DNA of 44,982 nt from Acidimicrobiales bacterium (GTDB lineage Bacteria > Actinomycetota > Acidimicrobiia > Acidimicrobiales > Acidimicrobilacustridaceae). Below the pieces are notes generated by a model. It was given only the letters and a program-made list of their open reading frames with translations. It did not search any database and was not told the DNA's origin. Below, one piece after another: positions 38,885 to 44,982 of this stretch; position 1 is the stretch's first letter, and each line of letters opens with the position of its first letter. The stretch covers positions 1 to 44,982 of the forward strand of contig JALOLF010000019.1 in the NCBI GenBank assembly GCA_025456085.1, given 5' to 3'. The position numbers were made by a program, and so were the translations under genes.

Positions 38885-39450
38885 CACGAGAGGCGGGGAC
38901 GGACGTGGTCGAGCAGACCCCGGCACGCCGCCTCCACGAGGTCGAACACGAGGCGGAACCCGTCGGGCCCGCCGTAGTAGGGGTCGGGCACGTCGAGGAG
39001 GTCACCGGCGCCGGCCATGCCGGGCCCGAGCAGCACGCCCGGGTCGGCCGTGGTCGGGTCGCCGAAGGCGAGCTCGTCGCGCACCCACGGGTCGAAGATC
39101 CGCAGCAGCGTGGCCCGGTCACGCAGGGAGGCATCGGGGGCGAGGTCGACGAGGTCGGCCAGGTTCGTGCGGTCCATGGCGACGACGAGGTCGAAGTACG
39201 CGAAGTCGCCGGGGTGGAACTGCCGGCCCCGGGAGGTCATGGCGATGCCCCGTCTCGCCGCCTCGGCGGCCGTCCGCCGGTCGGGCGGGTCCCCGACGTG
39301 CCACCCGCTGGTGCCGGCGCTGTCGACCTCGATGCGATCCGCCAGGCCGGCGTCGGCCACGAGCCAGCCCATGACCGCCTCGGCCGTGGGGGAGCGGCAG
39401 ATGTTGCCGAGGCACACGAAGCAGATGCGGAGGGGTTCGGCACCGGTCAC
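38884..39450 (-). CDS. Low-molecular-weight protein-tyrosine phosphatase
   Basis: A 188-residue phosphatase with P-loop FVCLGNICRSPTAEA (Cys13, Arg19), SAGTSGWHVGDPPDRRT and the general-acid loop VPDPYYGGPDGF (Asp of DPYY). Unlike the ArsC proteins at 2982-4096 and the fusion, it has the tyrosine-phosphatase DPYY pair and lacks redox cysteines. It acts on phosphotyrosine or, beside a fructosamine kinase, on sugar phosphates from deglycation. GTG 39450; it is the first gene of the two-gene unit. An insert of about 30 residues (FGDPTTADPGVLLG region) enlarges it compared with 150-160-residue relatives. Confidence 0.92.
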   Translation of the reverse strand: MTGAEPLRICFVCLGNICRSPTAEAVMGWLVADAGLADRIEVDSAGTSGWHVGDPPDRRTAAEAARRGIAMTSRGRQFHPGDFAYFDLVVAMDRTNLADLVDLAPDASLRDRATLLRIFDPWVRDELAFGDPTTADPGVLLGPGMAGAGDLLDVPDPYYGGPDGFRLVFDLVEAACRGLLDHVRPRLS

Positions 39451-39548
39451 GACCCCAGTCTGGCAAGCGGGAGCGGTCGGACGCGCCGCGCCCATCCACC
39501 ACCTGCGCCCGGAGGGCCGGTACCTTGCGTATCGCACCAACCCCAGCC

Positions 39549-39596
39549 GCCCCCGCCCGTTCACCCACCCACCAGACGGGCGGGGGCACTGCGTTT
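39549..39596 (+). terminator. Strong intrinsic-terminator-like hairpin in a leader region
   Basis: Perfect 12-base arms GCCCCCGCCCGT (39549-39560) and ACGGGCGGGGGC (39576-39587) with a 15-base loop, followed by GCGTTTT. No plus-strand gene precedes it, but TACCTT (39521-39526) could start a transcript just upstream. It therefore looks like an attenuator or the end of a small RNA of about 60 bases. The rest of 39451-39680 shows nothing else clear. Confidence 0.5.
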
Positions 39597-39680
39597 TCGG
39601 GCGCTCCGGCAGCGACGTGCCGTGTAACCGAGCGGGGTCGGACAGCGTCGTGTGCGTCGGCGCCGAGACGAGGAGCACCG

Positions 39681-39974
39681 ATGGCCGAGACCCGCTGGTT
39701 GACCGAAGAGGACGTGGAGCGCTTCCGGGGCAAGCTCGAGGCGTGGGGCGCGCAGCTCGACGACGCCGAGCGGGCCGTGCTGCAGCTCGTGCTGGTGCGG
39801 GCCTTCCCCGAGGCCGACGTCGAGGGCTACGCCCTGCCCGTGTCGCCACGGGACCCCGCCTCGGGGCTGCCCACCGGTCGCCGGATGCAGGGGCCGTTCA
39901 CCATCGCCTGGTCGCCCGCCGGGTTCGTCGGGCAGCCCTACGCCGTGGGCGGCACCGACGACGACTCGCTCTGA
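39681..39974 (+). CDS. Small protein of unknown function
   Basis: A 97-residue protein from ATG 39681 behind GAGGAGCACCG: a helical first half (TRWLTEEDVERFRGKLEAWG, then AQLDDAERAVLQLVLVRAF) and a Gly/Pro-rich second half (TGRRMQGPFTIAWSPAGFVG). The second part could be a disordered tail. I recognise no family. The frame is open further upstream to a TTG at 39525, but that part is low-complexity and contains the hairpin, so I do not include it. It is convergent with gatD, seven bases apart. Confidence 0.65.
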   Translation: MAETRWLTEEDVERFRGKLEAWGAQLDDAERAVLQLVLVRAFPEADVEGYALPVSPRDPASGLPTGRRMQGPFTIAWSPAGFVGQPYAVGGTDDDSL

Positions 39975-39981
39975 GCCGCGC

Positions 39982-40779
39982 TCAGTTCCGTCGCAGCAGG
40001 CGGTCGCGCCAGGTCCGGTGGGCGACCCCGTCGAGGTTGCCCTGCTCCACGGCGCGGAAGCGCTCGGCCCGCAGCGCGTCGGCGTCGGTGTCGTCGAGCG
40101 GGTCCAGCGGGGCGCCGACCACCCACGCCAGCAACGCGTCGGCCAGGGCCGGGTTGCGGGCCAGCACCGGGCCGTGCAGGTAGGTGCCGACCACCCGCCC
40201 GTCGGCCTCGTCGGCGGTGGTGACCCCCTCGGTGCCGTCGCCGTTGCCCACACCGGCGACGACGCGACCCAGCGGGCGGGCGCCGGGGCCGAGCCGGGTA
40301 CGGCCCCCGTGGTTCTCGAAACCGGTGAGCCGGCCCAGGTCGGCGAAGGCCGCGTCGGGTGTCACCAGCAGCTCGCCCACGGCCCGGGGCTCGTCGGTCT
40401 TCACGGTCACGCAGTCGAGCAGACCCAGCCCGGTCTCGGTGCGGCCGCTCCCGCCGGGGAAGCTGCGCCCCACGATCTGCATCCCGGCGCACACCGCCAG
40501 CACCACGGCGCCACGGGCCACGGCGCGGTGCAGCGGTCCGTCGGTGCCCAGCTCGCGGGCCGCTTCGGTCTGGGGGGCGTCCTCGCCCCCGCCGAGCAGG
40601 TACAGGTCGCAGGTCTCGGGGACCGTCGTGCCGGCTGCGATCTCGACCAGCTCCGCGTCGAGGCCCCGCCAGCGCAGGCGCTGCACGAGGATCACGGCGT
40701 TGCCGCCGTCGCCGTAGGTGCCCAGCAGCTCGGGGAACAGCAGCCCCACCCGCACGACCGAGTCCCGCGGGGTGCTCAC
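39982..40779 (-). CDS. gatD: Lipid II isoglutaminyl synthase, glutaminase subunit GatD
   Basis: A 265-residue CobB/CobQ-like glutamine amidotransferase. Start region VRVGLLFPELLGTYGDGGNA, then LYLLGGGEDAPQ, nucleophile Cys97 in VLAVCAGMQIVG, the EN-HGG strand (FENHGGRTRLG) and catalytic His in GTYLHGPVLARNP. GatD supplies ammonia to MurT, which turns the D-glutamate of the lipid II stem peptide into D-isoglutamine. GTG 40779 overlaps the murT stop by four bases (GTGA). Cobyric acid synthase is excluded by the short length and by the murT partner. Confidence 0.95.
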   Translation of the reverse strand: MSTPRDSVVRVGLLFPELLGTYGDGGNAVILVQRLRWRGLDAELVEIAAGTTVPETCDLYLLGGGEDAPQTEAARELGTDGPLHRAVARGAVVLAVCAGMQIVGRSFPGGSGRTETGLGLLDCVTVKTDEPRAVGELLVTPDAAFADLGRLTGFENHGGRTRLGPGARPLGRVVAGVGNGDGTEGVTTADEADGRVVGTYLHGPVLARNPALADALLAWVVGAPLDPLDDTDADALRAERFRAVEQGNLDGVAHRTWRDRLLRRN

Positions 40780-42029
40780 GGCTCGCGTCCCACGGCGTCG
40801 AGGTAGTCCTGGAAGGCGGTGTAGTTGGCGATCAGGTCCACGTCGGGTGTGCCGCAACGCCGCACCGCGGCCTCCAGGGAGTCGGCCACGTCGTGGTCCA
40901 CGTCGGCGTAGCGCAGGCGCACCGCCAGGTCGTGGCGACGCTCGCCCGTGGCCACCACCAGTCGACCCTGCAGGCGCTCGTAGGGGACGTCCCACAGCCA
41001 CGACGGGTCGCGGCCGTCGGCGATGCGGGCGTTGATGGCCGCCACCACCGGGCGGGGGGCCGGTGCCAGCATGTCGATGGCCTCGGTCCAGCCGGCCGGG
41101 TTCTTGGCCAGCAGCATTCGTAGCCGGCTATCGGCAACGTCGGCCGATCGGTAGCGGCCGGCCACCTCGCGCACCCGACGAAGGCCCGGTGCCGCCGTCG
41201 CGGGTTCCACCCCCACGGCGTCGGCGGCGGCCAGTGCCAGCAGTGCGTTCCCGCGGTTCACCCGTCCGGGCAGCTCCACCGCCAGCGGGACGCGGGGTCC
41301 GTCGCGTTGCACGGCGTGGGTGCCGTCGTCGGTCCACGCCGGTTCGGGGCGGGCGAAGTCGCACGCCGTGCAGCGCCAGGTCGTCGGCGAGAAGTCGATG
41401 CGCCCCCCGCAGGCCGGGCAGCCGGCCGCGTCGGCGGTCCACGACGACCCGGCACCGACCCAGACCACGTGGGGTGCGCCGCCCGCGGCCCACACCACGA
41501 GCGGGTCGTCGGCGTTGGCGACCACGACCCGGGTGGCCAGGCGCCCCAGCGCGTCGCGCCAGGTGTCGGCGATCTTGCGGACCTCGTGGCTGCGGTCGAG
41601 CTGGTCGCGGCTGAGGTTCAACAGGACCACGACGGCGGGGCCGACCTCGCCCAGGACCCGGGGCAGCCAGCGCTCGTCGACCTCGAGCACCGCCGTCACG
41701 TCGTCGGGCGCCCGGTCCAGCGCCGCGACCATGCCGGGAGGCATGTTGGCGCCCAGCGTGTTGGACGCCACCGGCCCCGCGGTGCGCAGCGCAGCGCCCA
41801 CGAGGTGCGTGGTGGTGGTCTTGCCGTTCGTGCCGCTGACCAGCACCGTGTCGTGCCCGGCGCTGAGTCGACCGAGGAGCAGGGGGTCGACGGCCAGGGC
41901 GAGCTTGCCGCCGATGACGCTGCCCGAGCCGAGGTGGGCGGCTCGGGAGAGGGTGGCGACGCCCCGCCCCGCTGCGAGTGCGGCGCGGCTGCGCCGGGGC
42001 AGCTCGGAGCGGTGCGGCGAGCGGGTCAT
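40776..42029 (-). CDS. murT: Lipid II isoglutaminyl synthase, ligase subunit MurT
   Basis: A 417-residue Mur-ligase relative: P-loop VSGTNGKTTTTHLVG (64-78), LGANMPPGMVAAL, LEVDERWLPRVL, LLNLSRDQLDRSHEV, and a C-terminal MurT domain (IANYTAFQDYLDAVG). A four-cysteine zinc ribbon (GCPACGGRIDF ... RCTACDF) near 215-235 is a known MurT insertion. With GatD it amidates lipid II on the inner membrane face and affects wall cross-linking. ATG 42029 lies 22 bases beyond the end of cobT, so the three genes may share a transcript. Confidence 0.95.
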   Translation of the reverse strand: MTRSPHRSELPRRSRAALAAGRGVATLSRAAHLGSGSVIGGKLALAVDPLLLGRLSAGHDTVLVSGTNGKTTTTHLVGAALRTAGPVASNTLGANMPPGMVAALDRAPDDVTAVLEVDERWLPRVLGEVGPAVVVLLNLSRDQLDRSHEVRKIADTWRDALGRLATRVVVANADDPLVVWAAGGAPHVVWVGAGSSWTADAAGCPACGGRIDFSPTTWRCTACDFARPEPAWTDDGTHAVQRDGPRVPLAVELPGRVNRGNALLALAAADAVGVEPATAAPGLRRVREVAGRYRSADVADSRLRMLLAKNPAGWTEAIDMLAPAPRPVVAAINARIADGRDPSWLWDVPYERLQGRLVVATGERRHDLAVRLRYADVDHDVADSLEAAVRRCGTPDVDLIANYTAFQDYLDAVGREP

Positions 42030-42051
42030 GACCGCCCGATGCTACCGAGGA

Positions 42052-43749
42052 TCAGCCGGTGACCTCGGCGTCATCGGGCCGGCGGCCCTTCGCTCCCTTG
42101 GACTTCCGGCCGGCCTTGCCGGCGTGCTTGTCCGCCTTCTTCGCGGCCGGGGTCTCGGTCACCAGGATCTCCTCGCCCACCGGCTCGATCGCGGGCTCGG
42201 GGACCGCGGGCGTCGCTTCGGCCACGGGGAGGTCCGTCAGCAGTTCGGCGGCGGCCACCAGCAGCGGGAGGGCGAGCACCCCGCCGATGCCCTCCCCGAT
42301 GCGCAGCTCGAGGGCCAGCAGCGGGTTCTGGTCCAGGTGCTCCAGGGCCGCGGCGGCGGCCGGTTCGGCCGAGCGCTGGCTGCACACGACGTAGTCGATG
42401 ACGTCGGGTGCGAGCCGTACCGCCAGCAGGAGCGCGGCGTCGGCGACCAGCCCGTCGACCAGCACGGGCACGCGCAGGGCGGCACCGCCCACGATGAAGC
42501 CGCACAGGGCGGCGATCTCGAGCCCGCCCACCTGCTCCAGCACGGTGAGGGGACCGGCCGCCGAGGTCACCCGTTCCAGCGCGGCGTCGATCACCGCCCG
42601 CTTGCGGGCCAGCATCTCGTCGTCGGCGCCGGCGCCGCGCCCGGTGATCTCGTCGGGGTCCCGAGCCGTCACCGCGGCGATCACGGCCGTGGCGGCCGTC
42701 GTGTTGCCGACACCCAGGTCGCCCGTGACCAGGCAGCGGGCCCCGGCGGCGACGCACCGCTGGGCCACCTCCACGCCGATGTCGAGGCACAGCAGGGCAT
42801 CCACACGGCTCATGGCGGGGCCGGTGCCCATGTTGTCGGTGCCGGCGCGCACCGGACGGCGCAGCAGCGCCTGGCCCTCACGGTGGGCGATGGGGTGGCT
42901 GAGGCCGACGTCGACGACCTCGATGGTGCTGTCGAGGTGTCGGGCGAGCACGTCGACGGTGGCCGTCCCGTCCAGCACCGCCGTCGCCATGGCGGTGGTC
43001 GCCCCCGCCGGTTGGGGAGAGACGTTCCAGTCGGTCACGCCGTGGTCGGCGGCGAACACCGCCACCCGCGCCGGCAGGGGCACGGGCGGGGGCACGGTCC
43101 CCGCGATGGCGGCGAGCTGCACGCCCAGCGATTCCAGGCGGCCCAGCCCCCCGGAGCGGACCTGGGTGGCCACCCGGGCCGTGGCGGCCTGCGCGGCGTC
43201 GGCGTCGCTCTGGGTGATCGCGGCCCGGGCCAGCTCGAAGCGGTGGCCGGCGACGCGCTCCACCCAGCTCTGCACGGACCGGCCGACCCCGTCGTCGGAG
43301 GCGGTCACGTCGAGGAAGGGCAGACCGGCGGCGGTGGCCGCCTCCTCGGAGCGGGGATCCCCGGCCAGGAGCACCCGGCCGGGGTCGCGCAGACCGAGCT
43401 CGTCGAGCGCGGCGCGCAGGGTGTCGGGGTCGAGCCCGCCGGGTGCCGACGAGCCGGGTCCCACGATGCCGACCAGCCCGGCCGGACCGATCGTCGCCGT
43501 GCCGCCGGCGGCCGCGTCGAGCAGGGTCGAGGTGGCCGCCTCGTGGTCGGCGTCGCTGGTGAGCATGCCCACCCAGACCTGGGTGGCGAGGGAGGCGAGG
43601 TCCTCCACCAGGTGCAGGGGAAGGCCGTGCCCGTTGCCGTTGCCGTTCGTGTGGCCGTTCGCCCTGGGGTCGGGTCGGGTCTCGGTGACGGCCGGGGCGG
43701 CCAGCGTGCCGTCGAGGTCGACGAGCACGGCATCGAGGAGCGCTCTCAC
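42052..43749 (-). CDS. cobT: HAD-like domain fused to CobT (nicotinate-nucleotide:DMB phosphoribosyltransferase)
   Basis: A 565-residue fusion. Residues 1-155 look like a HAD phosphatase: nucleophile motif VLVDLDGTL (Asp11, Asp13), motif II GMLTSDAD, motif IV LLAGDPRSEEA, with an Asn/Gly-rich insert at 30-42. Residues 160 to about 525 are CobT: AVFAADHGVTDWNVSPQPAG, VTGDLGVGNTTAATAV, GADDEML, and RIGEGIGG with the catalytic Glu. CobT makes alpha-ribazole phosphate for cobalamin; the fused HAD might remove that phosphate, which is inference. A Lys-rich tail (KKADKHAGKAGRKSKGAKGR) ends it. GTG 43749 is behind GGGAAC. TAAGGT at 43853-43848 is a candidate -10. Confidence 0.92.
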   Translation of the reverse strand: MRALLDAVLVDLDGTLAAPAVTETRPDPRANGHTNGNGNGHGLPLHLVEDLASLATQVWVGMLTSDADHEAATSTLLDAAAGGTATIGPAGLVGIVGPGSSAPGGLDPDTLRAALDELGLRDPGRVLLAGDPRSEEAATAAGLPFLDVTASDDGVGRSVQSWVERVAGHRFELARAAITQSDADAAQAATARVATQVRSGGLGRLESLGVQLAAIAGTVPPPVPLPARVAVFAADHGVTDWNVSPQPAGATTAMATAVLDGTATVDVLARHLDSTIEVVDVGLSHPIAHREGQALLRRPVRAGTDNMGTGPAMSRVDALLCLDIGVEVAQRCVAAGARCLVTGDLGVGNTTAATAVIAAVTARDPDEITGRGAGADDEMLARKRAVIDAALERVTSAAGPLTVLEQVGGLEIAALCGFIVGGAALRVPVLVDGLVADAALLLAVRLAPDVIDYVVCSQRSAEPAAAAALEHLDQNPLLALELRIGEGIGGVLALPLLVAAAELLTDLPVAEATPAVPEPAIEPVGEEILVTETPAAKKADKHAGKAGRKSKGAKGRRPDDAEVTG

Positions 43750-43905
43750 GGGCAGGTGTTCCCTTGTGTCATGTCGTCCCGTCCCGTGCACGTCGGTGCC
43801 CGGTTCCGGCCGGTGCCCCCGCTGACCGATCCCGGCCCTCGCCGCGCACCTTAGCGAGCCGCACGCCGCGCACGGCAACGGCCCGTGTTGCGGTTGTGTT
43901 GCCGT

Positions 43906-43933
43906 CGACGTCATCCGGCGGCAGTTGACGTCG
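43906..43933. promoter_or_regulatory. Inverted repeat over the -35 of the riboswitch transcript
   Basis: CGACGTCA (43906-43913) and TGACGTCG (43926-43933) are perfect arms around 12 bases and overlap TTGACG (43925-43930), the best -35 for the forward transcript. A second pair ACGGCAAC/GTTGCCGT (43872-43879, 43898-43905) abuts it on the cobT side. Either could bind a regulator shared by the divergent genes. Confidence 0.35.
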
Positions 43934-43949
43934 TCGCGGGGGCTGTGCT

Positions 43950-44085
43950 GTTGTTCGGTGCAACTGCACAGGTCCGTCCCCGGGGGAAGCCGGTCGAATT
44001 CCGGCGCTGACCCGCAACCGTAGGTGGTCTCCCGACGGGGGCCGCGAGCCGGAACGCCCGAGCGGACTGCAGCTCCGATCAGCCG
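43950..44085 (+). promoter_or_regulatory. Cobalamin riboswitch
   Basis: The conserved core is clear: GGGGGAAGCCGGTCGAATTC (43982-44001; family GGGAAxxxGGTGxAAxTCC), then GCGCTGACCCGCAACCGTA (44004-44022 region; family GCxGxCCCGCxACTGT), and GAGCCGGAACGCCCG (44045-44059; family GxCAGGAxxCC). It reads forward, away from cobT, and lies upstream of the secreted protein at 44169. The outer boundaries are approximate. It should bind adenosyl- or other cobalamins and shut the downstream gene when B12 is plentiful. Confidence 0.92.
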
Positions 44086-44132
44086 TCGTGGAATGCGGAT
44101 GCGGGGCTCGGGTGGAACCGGCCGGGCGGCCG

Positions 44133-44166
44133 ACTCTCCGGGGCTTCGTCGCCGGGGAAGGAGAGT
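44133..44166 (+). promoter_or_regulatory. Shine-Dalgarno-masking hairpin (riboswitch expression platform)
   Basis: Perfect arms ACTCTCC (44133-44139) and GGAGAGT (44160-44166). The right arm contains the ribosome site AAGGAGAG of the GTG at 44169. Folding would hide the site, so control is probably at translation. No terminator with a T-run is seen between riboswitch and start. Confidence 0.65.
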
Positions 44167-44168
44167 GG

Positions 44169-44982
44169 GTGCGGATCCGACGCAGTGTGCGCCCGTTCGC
44201 CGTCCTCGTGGTCGCGGTCGGGGCCTCGGTGCTGCCCGTGACGACGGCCGCGATGCCGGCCGCCTGCGCCGCCGAGGGAGCCCGAGCGGGGGTCGTGGTC
44301 GACTTCGGGACCTTCGCCGACGCGCCCGCCCCGGAGGTGCACTGCGTGCCCGTCGCCGCCGGCGGCAACGGGTTCGACGTGCTGGAGGGGGCCGGCCACA
44401 GCGTCCGGCTCAACAGCGCAGGACTGGTGTGCGCCATCGACGGCTACCCCGCCACGGGGTGCGGCACGCGGACCGACGACGGGTACCGGTACTGGTCGTA
44501 CTGGCACGGCGACGCCGCCGGGTGGAGGTACGCGGCCATCGGCCCCGGCACGCACCGACCCTCGCAGACCGTCGTCGAAGGATGGCGCTTCGTGCAGGGC
44601 GCGGGGAACGCCAGCGATCCCGCACCGCGGGGTCCCTCCGACCCGTCGCGGGTGTGCCCGCCCCCGCCCGCCACCACGCCCCCGCCACCCGTGCCCACCA
44701 GCGCTCCGGTGGCGACGGTTCCCGCCACCACGGCGCCGGTCGCCCCCGACCAGGTCGGAGGCCCCGCGGCGTCGCAGGACCCGGCGCCGGACACGTCGGG
44801 CCTCCCCCCGACACCGGAACCCGCACCGCCCACGACGTCGGGTGACGCGGTCGTGGCGCCCGACGCCGGTGTCGGCGCGACGGACGCGGCCGATCCCACC
44901 GTCGAGGACGCCACCGGCGGCGACGAGCGTGCGGGCGGCGTCGCCGTCGACCAGAGGTCGGGAGACGTCGGCGATCTCGCCG
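44169..44982 (+). CDS. Secreted protein under cobalamin riboswitch control, 5' part
   Basis: GTG 44169 with AAGGAG upstream opens a frame that runs off the right edge (271 codons visible). A signal peptide (RIRRSVRPFAVLVVAVGASV, cleavage after about residue 30) precedes a domain of about 130 residues: GVVVDFGTF, VHCVPVAAGGNGFDVLEGAG, LVCAIDGYPATGCG, YRYWSYWHGDAAGWRYAAIG and VEGWRFVQGAG. The cysteine pairs and repeated aromatic YWSYWH suggest a disulfide-bonded beta fold, perhaps ligand-binding. From about residue 160 it is Pro/Thr-rich and then acidic. I recall similar proteins beside cobalamin or cobalt uptake genes in actinobacteria; a role in B12 capture is plausible but unproven. Confidence 0.75.
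   Translation, partial: MRIRRSVRPFAVLVVAVGASVLPVTTAAMPAACAAEGARAGVVVDFGTFADAPAPEVHCVPVAAGGNGFDVLEGAGHSVRLNSAGLVCAIDGYPATGCGTRTDDGYRYWSYWHGDAAGWRYAAIGPGTHRPSQTVVEGWRFVQGAGNASDPAPRGPSDPSRVCPPPPATTPPPPVPTSAPVATVPATTAPVAPDQVGGPAASQDPAPDTSGLPPTPEPAPPTTSGDAVVAPDAGVGATDAADPTVEDATGGDERAGGVAVDQRSGDVGDLA

Noticed and set aside
39525-39680. N-terminal extension of the 97-residue protein to TTG 39525
   Set aside because: It would cover the promoter-like box and the terminator-like hairpin and is low-complexity; ATG 39681 has its own ribosome site.
41320-43854. An 844-codon plus-strand open frame
   Set aside because: Antisense to murT and cobT, whose motifs are unmistakable; composition is shadow-like.

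Overview
Organism. The window is very GC-rich and nearly fully coding. It carries actinobacterial hallmarks: a murT-gatD pair, F420-type enzymes (a deazaflavin-dependent nitroreductase and an LLM oxidoreductase), a CYP142-like P450, many GTG starts, four-base GTGA/ATGA gene overlaps, and several start codons lying 6-8 nt after a TANNNT -10 box, as in leaderless mRNAs. The secreted proteins with long Thr/Ser/Pro tracts suggest class Acidimicrobiia (an Iamia-like genome). That placement is inference. Region 1 (1-1264): the 3' end of a zinc-free MDR oxidoreductase and a DUF385 flavoenzyme. Region 2 (1271-8547): a large arsenic island. From right to left it holds a forward arsR (8221) divergent from arsI-arsM-acr3, then an ArsR-phosphatase fusion with an aquaporin and two arsenate reductases, then arsR with a DUF318/ArsP-type permease and a small thioredoxin-like protein. 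Together these can reduce arsenate, expel arsenite, methylate it and cleave organoarsenicals, under at least three ArsR-type regulators with visible operators. Region 3 (8658-12886): a stability/defence-like patch with a MazF/PemK-type protein, a DUF6777 surface protein, a PIN toxin whose antitoxin is cut down, a PlsC-type acyltransferase, a complete RHH-PIN pair, an HNH-endonuclease remnant and tRNA-Arg(CCT). Region 4 (12888-22966): mostly envelope and unknown proteins: a multi-TM protein, DUF2277, a thioredoxin-fold lipoprotein, a serine hydrolase lipoprotein, an SDR, a Thr-rich lipoprotein, an acidic protein with DxDGDG repeats, a YbjN-like protein and a quinone reductase. It also hides a 34-residue microprotein gene (17286-17390) with an LNPQPLPP core and its own terminator. 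Region 5 (22988-34644): a pyruvate:ferredoxin oxidoreductase preceded by a DosR-like palindrome, its usual DHODH-like partner, an aldo/keto reductase, an MDR enzyme, an SGNH hydrolase, a CYP142-like P450 with a KstR-like box, a UbiB-like pseudokinase, an enoyl-CoA hydratase and a Tat-exported protein. Region 6 (34664-44982): an acyltransferase-3/SGNH membrane protein, an LLM oxidoreductase, a fructosamine-kinase/LMW-phosphatase pair, gatD-murT (peptidoglycan amidation), a HAD-CobT fusion (cobalamin lower ligand), and a forward cobalamin riboswitch with a Shine-Dalgarno-masking hairpin in front of a secreted protein that runs off the window. I see no CRISPR array, rRNA gene, intact insertion sequence or replication origin.
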